From NCBI RefSeq assembly GCF_013817345.1, contig NZ_JACDCW010000040.1:1-32029 (forward strand): a stretch of DNA of 32,029 bases, in the 5' to 3' direction. The DNA comes from Methylibium sp. (GTDB lineage Bacteria > Pseudomonadota > Gammaproteobacteria > Burkholderiales > Burkholderiaceae_C). Made by a program: the position numbers and the translations under genes. Shown here one piece after another: positions 23,411 to 30,938 of the stretch (position 1 is its first letter; each line of letters starts with the position of its first letter). The notes under the pieces are model-generated. The model saw nothing but the letters and a program-made list of their open reading frames with translations, searched no databases and had not been told where the DNA came from.

Positions 23411-24502
23411 TCAGCCGGCCGGCCGACGGCGCCTGAGCACCATCGACGAGCCGCGTTCCCGCCACCACAGCAAGGTGACCGCCACCATGAACATGCCGCC
23501 ATGCACGACCGCCAGCGCCGGGCCGAACGCAAGCGTGCCGCTCGCCACCCAGGCCTGGCTCAGGCTGAGCAGGTTGTAGTAGACGACGAAGGCGAGCAGG
23601 GCCACCAGCAGGTTCCAGTTGCCGGCCCGTCGGGGGTTGGCGGACGCCAGGCCGATGCCCAGCAACACCAGGTTGATGCCGCCCAGCGCCAGGCCGATGC
23701 GCCAGGCCAGCTCGCCGAGGTGGCGCTCCGTGGGCTGGGTAAGCAACTGCCAGGTGCTGCGCGCTTTGGCCGGCAGGTTGTCGGTGCCGCTGGTGAGGGC
23801 TTCGCCGACCAGCACCCGGTAGCTCTCGAACTCGGCCAGCCGCTTCTCGCCGGTGGCCAGCTCGAGATCGGTGCGCTGCCCGTCCTCGAGCACCACGAAG
23901 CGCTGGTCGCCGTCGAGCTCGATGCGCCCGCTGCGCGCCGAAGTGACGCTTTCGCTGCCCTCGCGCCGCTCGAGCACGAAGACGTTGTTCGCGATGCTGC
24001 CGTCGCCCGTATCGCGATCGATGAAGAACACGCGGCTGCCGTCGGCCGAGCTCTGGAACTGGCCCGGCGCGACACGCGAGATGTCGGATCGGCGCTCGTA
24101 GCGGTCACGCAGTTCGACGACCTGCCGGTTGCCCCAGGGCCACACGAACAGCGCCAGGATCGCCACCAGCACCAGCAGCGGCCAGACCAGGCTCAGCACC
24201 GGCCGCACGAACCGCGCGAGTCCCACGCCGCTGGCGAACCAGATCACCATCTCGCTGTCGCGGTACATGCGCGTGAGCGTGGTGACGATCGCGATGAACA
24301 GCGACAGGCTCAGCATCGTCGGCAGGTTCTCGAGCGAGATGTAGCCCAGCAGCAGCGCTACGTCCTGCGGCGCCACGGCGCCGCCCGCCGCCTGGCCGAG
24401 CGTGCGGATCAGGAACATGGTGATGACGATCGTCATGATGACGATCAGCGTCGCGCCGAAGCTCCGAGAGAGGTCTCGGCGCAAAGTGGAATCGAATAGC
24501 AT
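23411..24502 (-). CDS. lptF: LPS export permease LptF
   Basis: A 363-residue partner of LptG in the LptB2FG complex. It begins MLFDSTLRRDLSRSFGATL, has spans at about 13-33, 50-75 and 95-117, a periplasmic jellyroll (about 125-265) and three C-terminal spans. The coupling-helix sequence LTRMYRDSEMVIWFASGVG is the LptF hallmark. ATG 24502 is the only sensible start; its ribosome site is weak. Only 27 bp separate it from the divergent pepA start, so its promoter must overlap the pepA gene; a CATAAT -10 candidate lies on the minus strand at 24532-24527, overlapping the pepA start codon. Confidence 0.94.
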   Translation of the reverse strand: MLFDSTLRRDLSRSFGATLIVIMTIVITMFLIRTLGQAAGGAVAPQDVALLLGYISLENLPTMLSLSLFIAIVTTLTRMYRDSEMVIWFASGVGLARFVRPVLSLVWPLLVLVAILALFVWPWGNRQVVELRDRYERRSDISRVAPGQFQSSADGSRVFFIDRDTGDGSIANNVFVLERREGSESVTSARSGRIELDGDQRFVVLEDGQRTDLELATGEKRLAEFESYRVLVGEALTSGTDNLPAKARSTWQLLTQPTERHLGELAWRIGLALGGINLVLLGIGLASANPRRAGNWNLLVALLAFVVYYNLLSLSQAWVASGTLAFGPALAVVHGGMFMVAVTLLWWRERGSSMVLRRRRPAG

Positions 24503-24529
24503 TCGAGGTCTTTTTTTGAGCCTCGCATT
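24503..24529. promoter_or_regulatory. 27-bp divergent lptF/pepA intergenic region with a short inverted repeat
   Basis: Between the two divergent start codons are only 27 bases. CGAGG (24504-24508) and CCTCG (24521-24525) form an inverted repeat around a T7 run, spanning nearly the whole gap, so it could serve both leaders. There is no space for two separate promoters, so at least one must lie inside the opposite gene. Confidence 0.4.
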
Positions 24530-25987
24530 ATGGACTTCCGCCTGCTGAACACCCCGATCGACGGCCTCTCCAAGACCGCCTGCGATGCGCTCCTGATCGT
24601 GGTGAGCGGCGAGCCCGCCGAGCAGCGGCTCGATGCCCCGCTCGCCGCGCTGCTGGCCGATGCGCTTGCCTGCGATGACATCGTTGCCAAGGCCGGCCGC
24701 ACGCTTTACCTGCACCGGCCGGCCGGGGTGAAGGCCGCCCGCCTGGTGTTCACGATGGCCGCCGACGGCAGCGCGAAGGCGTTCAAGGCCGCAGCGATGG
24801 CGGGGCTGGCGCAGATCAAACCGCTGGGCGTGAAGCACCTTGCGGTCGCGGCGGCTGGGGCCGAACTCGACGCAACGCACGCCGAGGCGCTGGTCTGCGC
24901 CGTGTCCGACGCGATCTACGCTTACCGCCACACCAAGCCCAGCGCGCCGGCTGCGCCGCCCCTGGCCAAGGTGAGCTTGCTGTGCGAGAAAGCCTCCGCC
25001 AAGGCGCTGCAGACCGGCCTGGCCCGCGGACAAGGCATTGCCGCCGGCGTGACGCTGGCGCGCGAATGCGGCAACCGTCCGGCCAACCACTGCACGCCCA
25101 CCTTTCTGGCGGCGGAGGCCAAGCGGCTCGGCAAGGCGCACGGCTTCAAGATCGAGGTGCTCGACCGCAAGGACTGCGAAAAGCTCGGCATGGGCGCGTT
25201 TCTCTGCGTGGCTCAGGGCTCGTACGAGCCGCCGAAGTTCATCGTGCTGCGCTACGACGGCGCGGCCAAGGGCGAAGCGCCCGTGGTGCTGGTCGGCAAG
25301 GGCATCACCTTCGACACCGGCGGCATCTCGATCAAGCCCTCGGGCGAGATGGACGAGATGAAGTTCGACATGGGCGGCGCGGCCAGCGTGCTGGGCGCCT
25401 TCCGCGCGCTCGGCGAGCTCAAGCCCAAGGTCAACGTGGTGGGCCTTATCCCCTCTTGCGACAACATGCCCAGCGGCCGGGCGGTGAAGCCGGGCGATGT
25501 GGTCACCTCCATGTCGGGTCAGACCATCGAAGTGCTCAACACCGACGCCGAAGGCCGGCTGATCCTGTGCGATGCGCTCACCTATGCCGAGCGCTTCAAG
25601 CCGCGCGCGGTGGTCGATATCGCCACCCTGACGGGCGCGTGCGTCATCGCGCTGGGACACCATCGCACGGGCCTGTTCACCGCCGACGATGCACTCGCCG
25701 AAACGCTGCTCGCTGCGGGCAGCGCGGGGCTGGACCCGGCGTGGCGCATGCCGCTCGACGACGAGTACGAAGAAGCGTTGAAGAGCAACTTCGCCGACAT
25801 GGGCAACGTGGGCGGCCGGCCCGGTGGCTCCATCACCGCAGCCATGTTCCTCAAGAAGTTCACCGGCAAGTACCGCTGGGCGCACCTCGACATCGCCGGT
25901 ACCGCCTGGAAGTCGGGTGCGGCCAAGGGTTCCACCGGCCGGCCGGTCGCCCTGCTGACGCATTTCGTGCTGTCGCAGGCGAGCTGA
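24530..25987 (+). CDS. pepA: Leucyl aminopeptidase PepA (M17 family)
   Basis: A 485-residue cytosolic di-zinc/manganese aminopeptidase, hexameric in relatives, which removes N-terminal residues and in E. coli also binds DNA (XerB). The M17 metal site is intact: Lys257 and Asp262 (VGKGITFDTGG), Asp280 (KFDMGGAA), and Asp339, Glu341 and Arg343 in the signature NTDAEGRL (337-344). The N-terminal non-catalytic domain fills the first 165 residues or so. It lies directly upstream of holC, as in many proteobacteria, and diverges from lptF, also a conserved arrangement. Confidence 0.96.
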   Translation: MDFRLLNTPIDGLSKTACDALLIVVSGEPAEQRLDAPLAALLADALACDDIVAKAGRTLYLHRPAGVKAARLVFTMAADGSAKAFKAAAMAGLAQIKPLGVKHLAVAAAGAELDATHAEALVCAVSDAIYAYRHTKPSAPAAPPLAKVSLLCEKASAKALQTGLARGQGIAAGVTLARECGNRPANHCTPTFLAAEAKRLGKAHGFKIEVLDRKDCEKLGMGAFLCVAQGSYEPPKFIVLRYDGAAKGEAPVVLVGKGITFDTGGISIKPSGEMDEMKFDMGGAASVLGAFRALGELKPKVNVVGLIPSCDNMPSGRAVKPGDVVTSMSGQTIEVLNTDAEGRLILCDALTYAERFKPRAVVDIATLTGACVIALGHHRTGLFTADDALAETLLAAGSAGLDPAWRMPLDDEYEEALKSNFADMGNVGGRPGGSITAAMFLKKFTGKYRWAHLDIAGTAWKSGAAKGSTGRPVALLTHFVLSQAS

Positions 25988-26036
25988 GCCGGCAAAACGG
26001 CCGCGAGTCTTCCAGCCTCGGCGCCACGGACCCACG

Positions 26037-26462
26037 ATGACCGAAATCAACTTCCACCACGGCGTCGCCGATCCGCTCGCCTACGCCTGCCGGCTGCTGC
26101 TCAAGGCGCAGCAACGCGGCGCCCGCGTGGCGGTGGTCGCCGAGGCCGACGCGCTGGAGCGGCTCGACGTGCAGCTATGGACCTTCGACGCCACTTCGTT
26201 CGTGCCGCACCTGCGCGTGCGGGAGCCCGCCCAGGCCGCATTGGCCGACACGCCGATCTCGCTGGTCGAGCGCACGGGCGACGCCCTCCATCACGAAGTG
26301 CTGGTGAACCTGGGCCCGCAGATCGCGCCCGGCTTCGAAAGCTTCGAGCGCCTGTTCGAAATCGTCGGCAGCGCCGATGAAGCGCGCGCGGCGGGCCGTG
26401 AGCGACTGCGCCACTACAAGAGCCGCGGCTACGAGATCGTGCTGCATGAGGTGCGCCCGTGA
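26037..26462 (+). CDS. holC: DNA polymerase III chi subunit HolC
   Basis: A 141-residue protein. HolC with HolD links the clamp loader to single-strand-binding protein at the replication fork. Family features: an opening TEINFHHGVADPLAYACRLLLKA, then VAVVAEADALERLDVQLWTFDATSFVPHLR, and FERLFEIVG with LRHYKSRGYEIVLHEV near the end. It starts 49 bp after pepA. Its TGA stop overlaps a GTG that opens the first of two 107-bp repeat units (GTGA). Confidence 0.93.
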   Translation: MTEINFHHGVADPLAYACRLLLKAQQRGARVAVVAEADALERLDVQLWTFDATSFVPHLRVREPAQAALADTPISLVERTGDALHHEVLVNLGPQIAPGFESFERLFEIVGSADEARAAGRERLRHYKSRGYEIVLHEVRP

Positions 26463-26672
26463 GCCGCGAAAGAGGGGCCCCGCGCAGCGGGGATCGAAGC
26501 GAGCGAACGGGCGCTGCGCCCGACGGCAAGGCCTGTGCGCGAGACCGGGTGTACGGAGGGCGCCCGTGAGCCGCGAAAGAGGGGCTCCGCGCAGCGGGGA
26601 TCGAAGCGAGCAAACGGGAGCTGCGCACGACGGCAAGGCTTGTGTGCATGAGCGGATGTGCAGAGGGCGCAC
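26459..26672 (+). repeat. Two tandem 107-bp repeat units with coupled mini-ORFs, plus a partial third start
   Basis: Units run 26459-26565 and 26566-26672, differing at about 14 of 107 positions with no indels. A third, about 27-base copy of the unit start (from 26673) begins the downstream gene. Each unit starts with GTGAGC (third copy ATGAGC), whose TGA is the stop of the preceding frame, and each start is preceded by a Shine-Dalgarno-like GAGG or GAGGG within the end of the previous unit. Each unit therefore encodes a 36-residue frame opening MSRERGAPRSGDRSE (26459-26569 and 26566-26676). CCCCG (26478-26482) and CGGGG (26488-26492) form a stem in unit one, with a wobble version in unit two. 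Whether the peptides are made is unknown. Confidence 0.75.
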
Positions 26673-27095
26673 ATGAGCGGCGAAAGAGAGACCCCGCGCG
26701 TGCTGCCGCCGCGACAGGTTCCCACCTTGACCGAGGTGGTCGACGAAGACCTGGTCGACGAGCAGGCGCGGGTTATGTCGAACGACGTCGAGGACGATGC
26801 GGGCGTTGCGCCCGAGGTGCAGGACGCGCAGCGCGACGAGCCTGTCGATGTTGCGGCCGACGAGCTTTCGCTCGACCGGTCGGCCGAGCACCAACTCGTC
26901 GAGCGTGTGTTGGCCGACGTGCAGCGCCAGATCGACCCGCTGCTCGAGCAGCGCCTGCGCGAGATGCTCGCGCCCGTGCTCGCGCGCTGGAGCGAAGCGC
27001 TGGTCGAAGACAGCCGCGAGCGGCTCGCTTCGGTGCTGCACGACGTGGTCGCGCAGGCGGTTGCCCGCGAATTGGAGCGCCAGCGCCGCCGTTGA
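26673..27095 (+). CDS. Small acidic protein, DUF2486-like (hypothetical)
   Basis: A 140-residue hydrophilic protein of unknown function. ATG 26673 is preceded by AGAGGG at four bases and overlaps the stop of the second repeat-unit frame. The N terminus has PPRQVPTLTEVVDEDLVDE, like the short PTLTEVV opening of DUF2486 proteins found after holC in Burkholderia-type genomes; the middle is Asp/Glu-rich and low complexity; the last 70 residues form predicted amphipathic helices (EHQLVERVLADVQRQIDPLL onward) ending in RQRRR. The position right after holC supports the DUF2486 assignment. An in-frame ATG at 26658 is possible but has no better ribosome site. Confidence 0.65.
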   Translation: MSGERETPRVLPPRQVPTLTEVVDEDLVDEQARVMSNDVEDDAGVAPEVQDAQRDEPVDVAADELSLDRSAEHQLVERVLADVQRQIDPLLEQRLREMLAPVLARWSEALVEDSRERLASVLHDVVAQAVARELERQRRR

Positions 27096-27246
27096 GGTGA
27101 GCGCCGCGCACCGTCATGGCTTGACGCCGATGGTGTTTCCTCGGGGCGTCCGGGGGCTCGAACGCGCAGGGTTTTGGAGTAACGTTCCTGCCGTTGAGGA
27201 CACCCCGTTCCACTCGACCCGATCTTCCAACCCGGAGGTTTTCCCT

Positions 27247-28380
27247 ATGCAAGTCGAACTCACGGCCGTCGTGGCTGCTATGACCCTGCTGTGTGCTGCG
27301 AGCGCGTCCGCTCAGGACGTGCAGACGATCAGGATCGGCCATGTCGGCCCGGTCTCCGGCGCGCAGGCGCACTACGGCAAGGACAACGAGAACGGCGCGC
27401 GCATGGCGATCGCCGAACTGAACTCGCAGAACCTCACGATCGGTGGCAAGAAGGTCAAATTCGAGCTCGTTGCCGAAGACGACGCAGCCGATCCGAAGCA
27501 GGGCACCGCCGCGGCGCAAAAGCTGTGCGATGCCAAGGTCAACGGCGTTATCGGCCACCTGAATTCGGGCACCACCATCCCGGCCTCGAAGATCTACAAC
27601 GACTGCGGCATCCCGCAGATCACGCCTGCGTCCACCAACCCCACGTACACGCAAGCGGGCTACAAGATGGCCTTTCGCCTGCTGGCCAACGACAACGCGC
27701 TGGGCGCCGGACTGGCGCTGCATGCCGCCAACAACCTCAAGCTGAAGAAGATCGCGATCATCGACGACCGCACCGCCTACGGGCAGGGCGTGGCCGAGGT
27801 GTTCAAGAAGACCGCGCAGGCGCGCGGCATCCAGATCGTCGACCAGCAGTTCACCACCGACAAGGCCACCGATTTCATGGCCATCCTGACCTCGATCAAG
27901 TCGAAGGGTCCAGACGGCGTGTTCTACGGCGGCATGGACCCGCAGGCCGGCCCGATGCTTCGCCAGATGGAGCAGCTGGGAATGTCCAAGATCAACCTGT
28001 TCGGCGGCGACGGCATCTGCACCGCCAAGCTGGCTGAGCTTTCGGGCGGCGCCAAGACGCTCGGCAACGTGGTCTGCGCAGAAGGCGGCGCTTCGCTCGG
28101 CAAGATGCCCGGCGGCAAGGAATGGAAGGCCAAGTACGACGCCAAGTACCCGGGCGAGTTCCAGGTCTATGCGCCTTACGTCTACGACGCAACGATGGTG
28201 CTGGTCGAAGCGATGAAGCGCGCCGATTCGGCCGATCCCAAGGTCTACGGCCCGAAGATCCACGAGACCAACTACACCGGCGTGACGGCGCAGGTCGCCT
28301 TCGAGAAAGACGGCGAACTGAAGAACCCGGCGATGACCCTCTACGTCTACAAGGACGGCAAGAAGTCGCCACTCAACTGA
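27247..28380 (+). CDS. Branched-chain amino acid ABC transporter substrate-binding protein (LivK-like)
   Basis: A 377-residue periplasmic binding protein. GGAGG eight bases before the ATG fixes the start. Residues 1-22 are a signal peptide (ending ASASAQ). The type I fold is clear: TIRIGHVGPVSGAQAHYGKD, NGVIGHLNSGTTIPASKIY, the ligand-contact ITPASTNPTYTQ, KKIAIIDDRTAYGQG and a late YAPYVYDATMVLVEAMKRA. Relatives bind Leu/Ile/Val, other amino acids or amides, so the ligand is not certain. No permease or ATPase genes follow: a strong terminator and a tRNA come next, so it is an orphan or monocistronic binding protein. Confidence 0.93.
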   Translation: MQVELTAVVAAMTLLCAASASAQDVQTIRIGHVGPVSGAQAHYGKDNENGARMAIAELNSQNLTIGGKKVKFELVAEDDAADPKQGTAAAQKLCDAKVNGVIGHLNSGTTIPASKIYNDCGIPQITPASTNPTYTQAGYKMAFRLLANDNALGAGLALHAANNLKLKKIAIIDDRTAYGQGVAEVFKKTAQARGIQIVDQQFTTDKATDFMAILTSIKSKGPDGVFYGGMDPQAGPMLRQMEQLGMSKINLFGGDGICTAKLAELSGGAKTLGNVVCAEGGASLGKMPGGKEWKAKYDAKYPGEFQVYAPYVYDATMVLVEAMKRADSADPKVYGPKIHETNYTGVTAQVAFEKDGELKNPAMTLYVYKDGKKSPLN

Positions 28381-28465
28381 GCGACTTCGGCAGGCGGTGC
28401 CTGTGCACCGTTTCAGCACAGCGCAAGCGATGCGAACCCCGCGCAGTCGACTCCGCGACACTTCG

Positions 28466-28489
28466 AAAGGCGCCCCGCGGGGCGCCTTT
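28466..28489 (+). terminator. Strong stem-loop terminator after the binding protein gene
   Basis: AAAGGCGCCCC (28466-28476) and GGGGCGCCTTT (28479-28489) form an 11-bp inverted repeat (realistically a nine-pair stem with a small loop) followed by CTCG. It lies 85 bases after the stop codon. The A/T ends make it able to work in both directions. Confidence 0.8.
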
Positions 28490-28507
28490 CTCGTGCAGGC
28501 GCGTGGC

Positions 28508-28513
28508 TACAAT
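28508..28513 (+). promoter_or_regulatory. Probable -10 box of tRNA-Ser
   Basis: TACAAT lies ten bases upstream of the tRNA 5' end. With a usual spacer the -35 would fall at about 28485-28490, inside the terminator stem, where no good TTGACA is present. A transcription start near 28520 fits. Confidence 0.45.
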
Positions 28514-28523
28514 CGCAGGCTCC

Positions 28524-28614
28524 GGAGAGATGGATGAGCGGTTTAAGTCGCACGCCTGGAAAGCGTGTGGGGGTTAACAGCCCCCCGCGGGTTCGAATCC
28601 CGCTCTCTCCGCCA
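28524..28614 (+). tRNA. tRNA-Ser (anticodon GGA)
   Basis: The acceptor stem GGAGAGA (28524-28530) pairs with TCTCTCC (28604-28610), followed by discriminator G and an encoded CCA (28612-28614). The anticodon arm CACGC/GCGTG encloses CTGGAAA with anticodon GGA at 28558-28560, reading UCC and UCU. A long variable arm and a GGTTCGAATCC T arm mark a class II serine tRNA. Confidence 0.97.
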
Positions 28615-28684
28615 CTTCGCATACACCACGATGCCGTCGCCGATAGCACGCAGGCACGCACCGTCCTGACAAAGCGGAGGATGC

Positions 28685-30131
28685 TTGGCTGACTCTTTTG
28701 CTCTTGGCAAGCAGGCGTCCACGGCGTCATCGGAAGCAGTCGCGCCCTTGCCTGGCCTTGACGACATCGTGATTACCCACGAGCTCGCGCAGCGCCCTTG
28801 TCGCCCGGCCGCCATGGCGCTCGAGATCAAGGCGTTCAAGGCGATCGCCGAAACACTGGTTTCGTCGCCTCGCGGGGTGGCTCAGCGCCTGGTCGATCTC
28901 GCCCTGGAGCTGACCGGCGCCGACTCGACGGGGCTCAGTCTGGAAGACGAATGCGACGGCCAGCCGGTGTTTCGCTGGGTCGCCATGGCCGGCGAATTGC
29001 GCCCGCATCTTGATCAGACCCTGCCGCGACTTCAGCCCCTGCGGCGCCGTCGTGCAGGCGGGCGAAGGGATGCTGATGCGCGATCCGGCGCGCTACTTCC
29101 CGTACATCGAGGCCTTGGGCACGCCGATCCAGGAAGTGCTTCTCGCGCCTTTCTCCAGGGCGGGTCGCGCCATTGGGACGGTGTGGGCGGTACTCGAGCC
29201 GGAAAGCAAGCTCTTCGATGCCGAGGATCTTCGCGTCTTGCAGAGTCTTGCCGAGTTCGCCGGCATGACCGCTCAGTCCTCCGATGCCTTGCACACGCAC
29301 AAGACCGCTCACGACACCACGGAGCGCCGGCTCTCGGAGGTGAGCGGCATCTCCGTGCAGGGCAACGACGTCGCCGAACACGAGCGGGTTCTGAGGGAAC
29401 TGCAGGAAGCGGATCGACGCAAGGACGCGTTCCTGGCGACTTTCGGGCACGAGCTGAGGAACCCGCTGGGTACGATCCGCCTCGCAACGCACCTCTTGCA
29501 GCAATCAGCCACCGAGGCGCAGAAAGGCGCCATCGCCATCATCGAGCGTCAGAGTTCTGCGCTCGTGACGCTCATTGACGATCTGACGGATCTCACGAGC
29601 GTTCGCCGCGGCAAGATCGTGCTCGCGTCGTCGTGGATCAACGTGCAGGACGTCTTGGCAGCGGCCGTGGAGGTCGCTCGACCCCTGCTGGAAAAGCACC
29701 AACACACGCTCGACGTTGCGGTGCCGCAGGCGCCCCTGCGGGTGTTTGCCGATCAGGCGCGCCTGACGCAGGTGCTAGGCAACCTGTTGAACAACGCGGC
29801 GAAGTACACGCCGCGCGGCGGAAAGATTTTCGTTCGCGCCGCACAGACCGAACGCCACATCGAGCTGAGCGTGCGTGACACCGGCATCGGCATCGATCCG
29901 TCGGTGCTTCCCCGCGTCTTCGACATGTTCATGCAGTCCGCTCAAGCGCCCGATCGAGCGCAAGGCGGGTTGGGCATCGGCCTGGCGCTGGTGCGCCAGC
30001 TCGTCGAGTTGCACGGGGGCCGGGCCATGGCACGCAGCGAAGGCATGGGAAAGGGCAGCGAGTTCATCGTTCTTCTTCCCATGAATGGTCAGGAAGCCGG
30101 CGTGACAGGTGACGGAAAAGACGCCGCCTGA
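28685..30131 (+). pseudogene. GAF-domain sensor histidine kinase interrupted by a frameshift
   Basis: Two overlapping frames together make one kinase of about 480 residues. The first (TTG 28685, GGAGG four bases upstream) gives PLPGLDDIVITHELAQRP and the first half of a GAF domain up to about 29026; the second continues with RDFSPCGAVV (from about 29025) through FDAEDLRVLQSLAEFAGMTAQ. Alignment to the family pattern PRDFSPCG points to loss of two bases in a CG run (CCGCGAC at 29024-29030). Downstream are a coiled linker, an intact H box (FGHELRNPLGTIRLATHLL), N box (NLLNNAAKYTPRG), G1 (DTGIGIDP) and GLGIGLALVRQLVELHGG, so the kinase core is complete. It lacks membrane spans. It may be a recent pseudogene or a sequencing error. 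Confidence 0.8.
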
Positions 30132-30223
30132 GCGGCAGCTCGCGTCGCTTGCTGAATCGCTGATCACCCGTGCATTGGCCGCGCACGCCGTATAAGAGCT
30201 GGCTTGCCAACAAGGAGCCGCCG

Positions 30224-30922
30224 ATGTCGATCCGCAGACGACAGATCCTGCTGGCGGGGCCCGTGCTCCTCAGCCTGCAGGCCTGCTCCACGCCGCCTGT
30301 GCAACCTGCGCCTGCGCAGCCCACGGAACCCGTGCGGCCCGCGCAACCGGTGCAGCCGGCCCCTGCGGCGTCGTCCGACGAGGTGGCGGTCTACCTGGTT
30401 CCACTCGGCGATTTCCCCCAAAGGCTCGCCGTCAACCTCGCCAAGGGACTGCAACAGGCCTTGGGTGTCCGCATCGAAACCACCGCTCCGCTCGAGCCTG
30501 GGCGCTTGACCCCGCTTCCCGGCACGAACCAGTACGAGAGCGAGGCGCTTCTGGTCGCCGGCCGCGTCGCATCGGCATCGTTCGCAGGCATCCCCGAAGC
30601 AAGCTATTGCCTGTTCCTGACGGTTCGCCCGATCAACTCCGCCGCCGCTGCATCGCGCTATCAAGTTTCAGCCCACAACCGGGGACTCAACAGTTCGGTG
30701 GTGTCGTTGGCCGGCCTGCTCGAACCCGGGCAGGACCGGCCGGTCTTCACCGAGCGGACCGCGTGGCGGCTGTTCAAGATGAGCAAGCGCGCGATCGGTG
30801 AAATGCATCTCGGCTGGTCTCGATCCACCGAGCCCACCGATCTCATGTACGCGCCGATCCTGAGTCTGGAAGATGTCGATCGCCTCGGCTACGAGCACGC
30901 TGCGCAGCCGGGGGCCCACTGA
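30224..30922 (+). CDS. Putative lipoprotein resembling archaemetzincin with a degenerate zinc site
   Basis: A 232-residue protein; AAGGAG precedes ATG 30224. Arg-rich start, hydrophobic stretch and lipobox LQAC (Cys21) indicate a lipoprotein, followed by a Pro/Gln-rich spacer (22-50). The body opens VYLVPLGDFPQRLAVNLAKGLQQALGV, then QYESEALLVAGRV, VVSLAGL and RTAWRLFKMSKRAIGEMHLGW, with STEPTDLMYAP and SLEDVDRLG at the end. The order and spacing match archaemetzincins, where the last part is a HExxH, then C-x4-C-x-M, then VD. Here HExxH reads GEMH (192-195) and the cysteines are Ser201 and Asp206, so zinc catalysis is unlikely. This homology is my inference from reading; function unknown. Confidence 0.5.
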   Translation: MSIRRRQILLAGPVLLSLQACSTPPVQPAPAQPTEPVRPAQPVQPAPAASSDEVAVYLVPLGDFPQRLAVNLAKGLQQALGVRIETTAPLEPGRLTPLPGTNQYESEALLVAGRVASASFAGIPEASYCLFLTVRPINSAAAASRYQVSAHNRGLNSSVVSLAGLLEPGQDRPVFTERTAWRLFKMSKRAIGEMHLGWSRSTEPTDLMYAPILSLEDVDRLGYEHAAQPGAH

Positions 30923-30938
30923 GGCGCCCACGCAGCGC

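Noticed and set aside
26463-26672. CRISPR array reading of the repeat after holC
   Set aside because: Two 107-bp contiguous units with no spacers between them do not form a CRISPR array.
26658-26672. Earlier ATG for the acidic protein
   Set aside because: The ATG at 26673 keeps the start/stop overlap pattern shared with the repeats and has AGAGGG just upstream; the earlier one adds five residues without support.
29010-30131. Treating the second kinase frame as a complete separate gene starting at 29010
   Set aside because: Its start would be a TTG inside a GAF domain whose first half lies in the adjoining frame; a frameshift explains both parts better.
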